Shown here one piece after another: positions 63,580 to 64,000 of a stretch of 64,000 bases of DNA (position 1 is its first letter; every line of letters begins with the position of its first letter). The stretch covers positions 5,108,001 to 5,172,000 of the forward strand of contig NZ_CP095376.1 of NCBI RefSeq assembly GCF_023008405.1. Reading direction: 5' to 3'. The position numbers and the translations under genes were made by a program. The notes under the pieces were generated by a model. That model saw only the letters and a list, made by a program, of their open reading frames with translations, was not told the origin of the DNA and did not search any database. Source of the stretch: Amycolatopsis sp. FBCC-B4732 (GTDB taxonomy: Bacteria; Actinomycetota; Actinomycetes; Mycobacteriales; Pseudonocardiaceae).

Positions 63580-64000
63580 GTGAGTGCCCCCGCCGTCGAG
63601 ATCACCGGGCTGGTCAAAAGCTACGGCTCCACCCGCGCGGTCGACGGTCTCGACCTGCGGATGGAGCGCGGCAGCCTGCTCGCCCTGCTCGGCCCGAACG
63701 GGGCCGGCAAGACCACCACCGTCGAGCTCTGCGAAGGCTTCCTCAAGCCTGACGCGGGCACTGTCCGGGTGCTGGGGCTCGACCCGGTCCGCGAATCGGC
63801 GGCCCTGCGCCCCCGCGTCGGGATCATGCCCCAGGGCGGCGGCGCGTACCCCGGCGTCCGCGCCGACGAGATGCTGCGGCTGGTGGCGTCCTGCGCGGCC
63901 TCGCCGCTGGACCCGGCCTGGCTCCTGGAGACCCTCGGGCTGACGTCGGTGCGCCGGACGCCGTTCAAGCGCCTCTCCGGCGGCCAGCAGCAGCGGCTGT
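63580..64000 (+). CDS. ABC transporter ATP-binding protein, cut by the window end
   Basis: The visible 140 codons start at GTG 63580 (VSAPAVEITGLVKSYGSTRA) and contain Walker A LLGPNGAGKTTTVELCEGFL, the Q-loop VGIMPQGGGAYPGVRADEML, and the signature RLSGGQQQRL at the very edge. This is a DrrA-type drug/lipid exporter ATPase and corresponds to Rv1458c in the conserved order; the membrane subunits should follow. It begins six bases after the mptB stop, so the two are co-transcribed. Confidence 0.92.
   Translation, partial: MSAPAVEITGLVKSYGSTRAVDGLDLRMERGSLLALLGPNGAGKTTTVELCEGFLKPDAGTVRVLGLDPVRESAALRPRVGIMPQGGGAYPGVRADEMLRLVASCAASPLDPAWLLETLGLTSVRRTPFKRLSGGQQQRL

Overview
The window is GC-rich throughout, with GTG starts, many GTGA/ATGA start-stop overlaps and several apparently leaderless genes. 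The gene content is that of an actinomycete: a mycothiol-type DinB enzyme, F420-type luciferase-like and PPOX proteins, an LCP cell-wall ligase, acVLRF1, snapalysin, a MptB-like mannosyltransferase, and the order ABC-mptB / sufR-sufB-D-C-S-U-T that is known from Mycobacterium tuberculosis (Rv1458c to Rv1466). Pseudonocardiales, probably Amycolatopsis or a close relative, is the best guess. It rests on protein style and a characteristic intergenic hairpin, not on a database match. I see no tRNA, rRNA, CRISPR array, insertion sequence or prophage.

Layout. 1-4.2 kb: two divergent acyl-CoA type operons (TIGR03084-like, AtuA-like, acyl-CoA dehydrogenase against enoyl-CoA hydratase, acetoacetate-decarboxylase-like) with a candidate operator between them. 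4.3-11.1 kb: nrdAB for a class I ribonucleotide reductase whose beta subunit has Phe at the radical-Tyr position (class Ic, Chlamydia-like), preceded by two NrdR-box-like sites three helical turns apart and ended by a strong terminator; then a cobalamin riboswitch ahead of metE. 11-18.6 kb: PPOX protein, AraC regulator, P450, a degenerate PAS-GGDEF-EAL protein with a BldD-box-like site, Bcp, GNAT and a decayed stretch. 18.7-29.4 kb: LCP ligase, cyclopropane-fatty-acid-synthase-like methyltransferase, hydrolases, SIS protein, and a MarR / ABC exporter / luciferase-like module with clear palindromes, GT87 and a small HTH protein. 29.5-37.1 kb: ABC-F, acVLRF1, an unusual secreted subtilase, a 167-bp tandem duplication and a dGTPase. 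37-42 kb: PASTA lipoprotein, ArsR/SRPBCC pair, EAL-GGDEF protein, and DinB/methyltransferase opposite an XRE-cupin regulator.

42-48.4 kb is the most interesting stretch. A tightly coupled operon (SnoaL-like, DUF1214, SDR, sulfotransferase) diverges from cysD-cysNC, which encode ATP sulfurylase plus a fused APS kinase. The two arms share a 57-bp control region holding a perfect 12-bp palindrome. PAPS made by one arm is the donor needed by the sulfotransferase of the other, so the locus looks like a self-contained sulfation module, comparable in logic to rhizobial nodPQ-nodH. The substrate is unknown.

48.4-55.4 kb: methyltransferase, a NarL-type two-component pair, snapalysin, an AarF/UbiB kinase, two broken genes, and a divergent YnfA / DUF4184 pair that seem to share one -10 element. 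55.4-64 kb: the complete suf operon behind SufR (its operator overlaps the annotated GTG start), mptB, and the start of an ABC ATPase cut by the window end.
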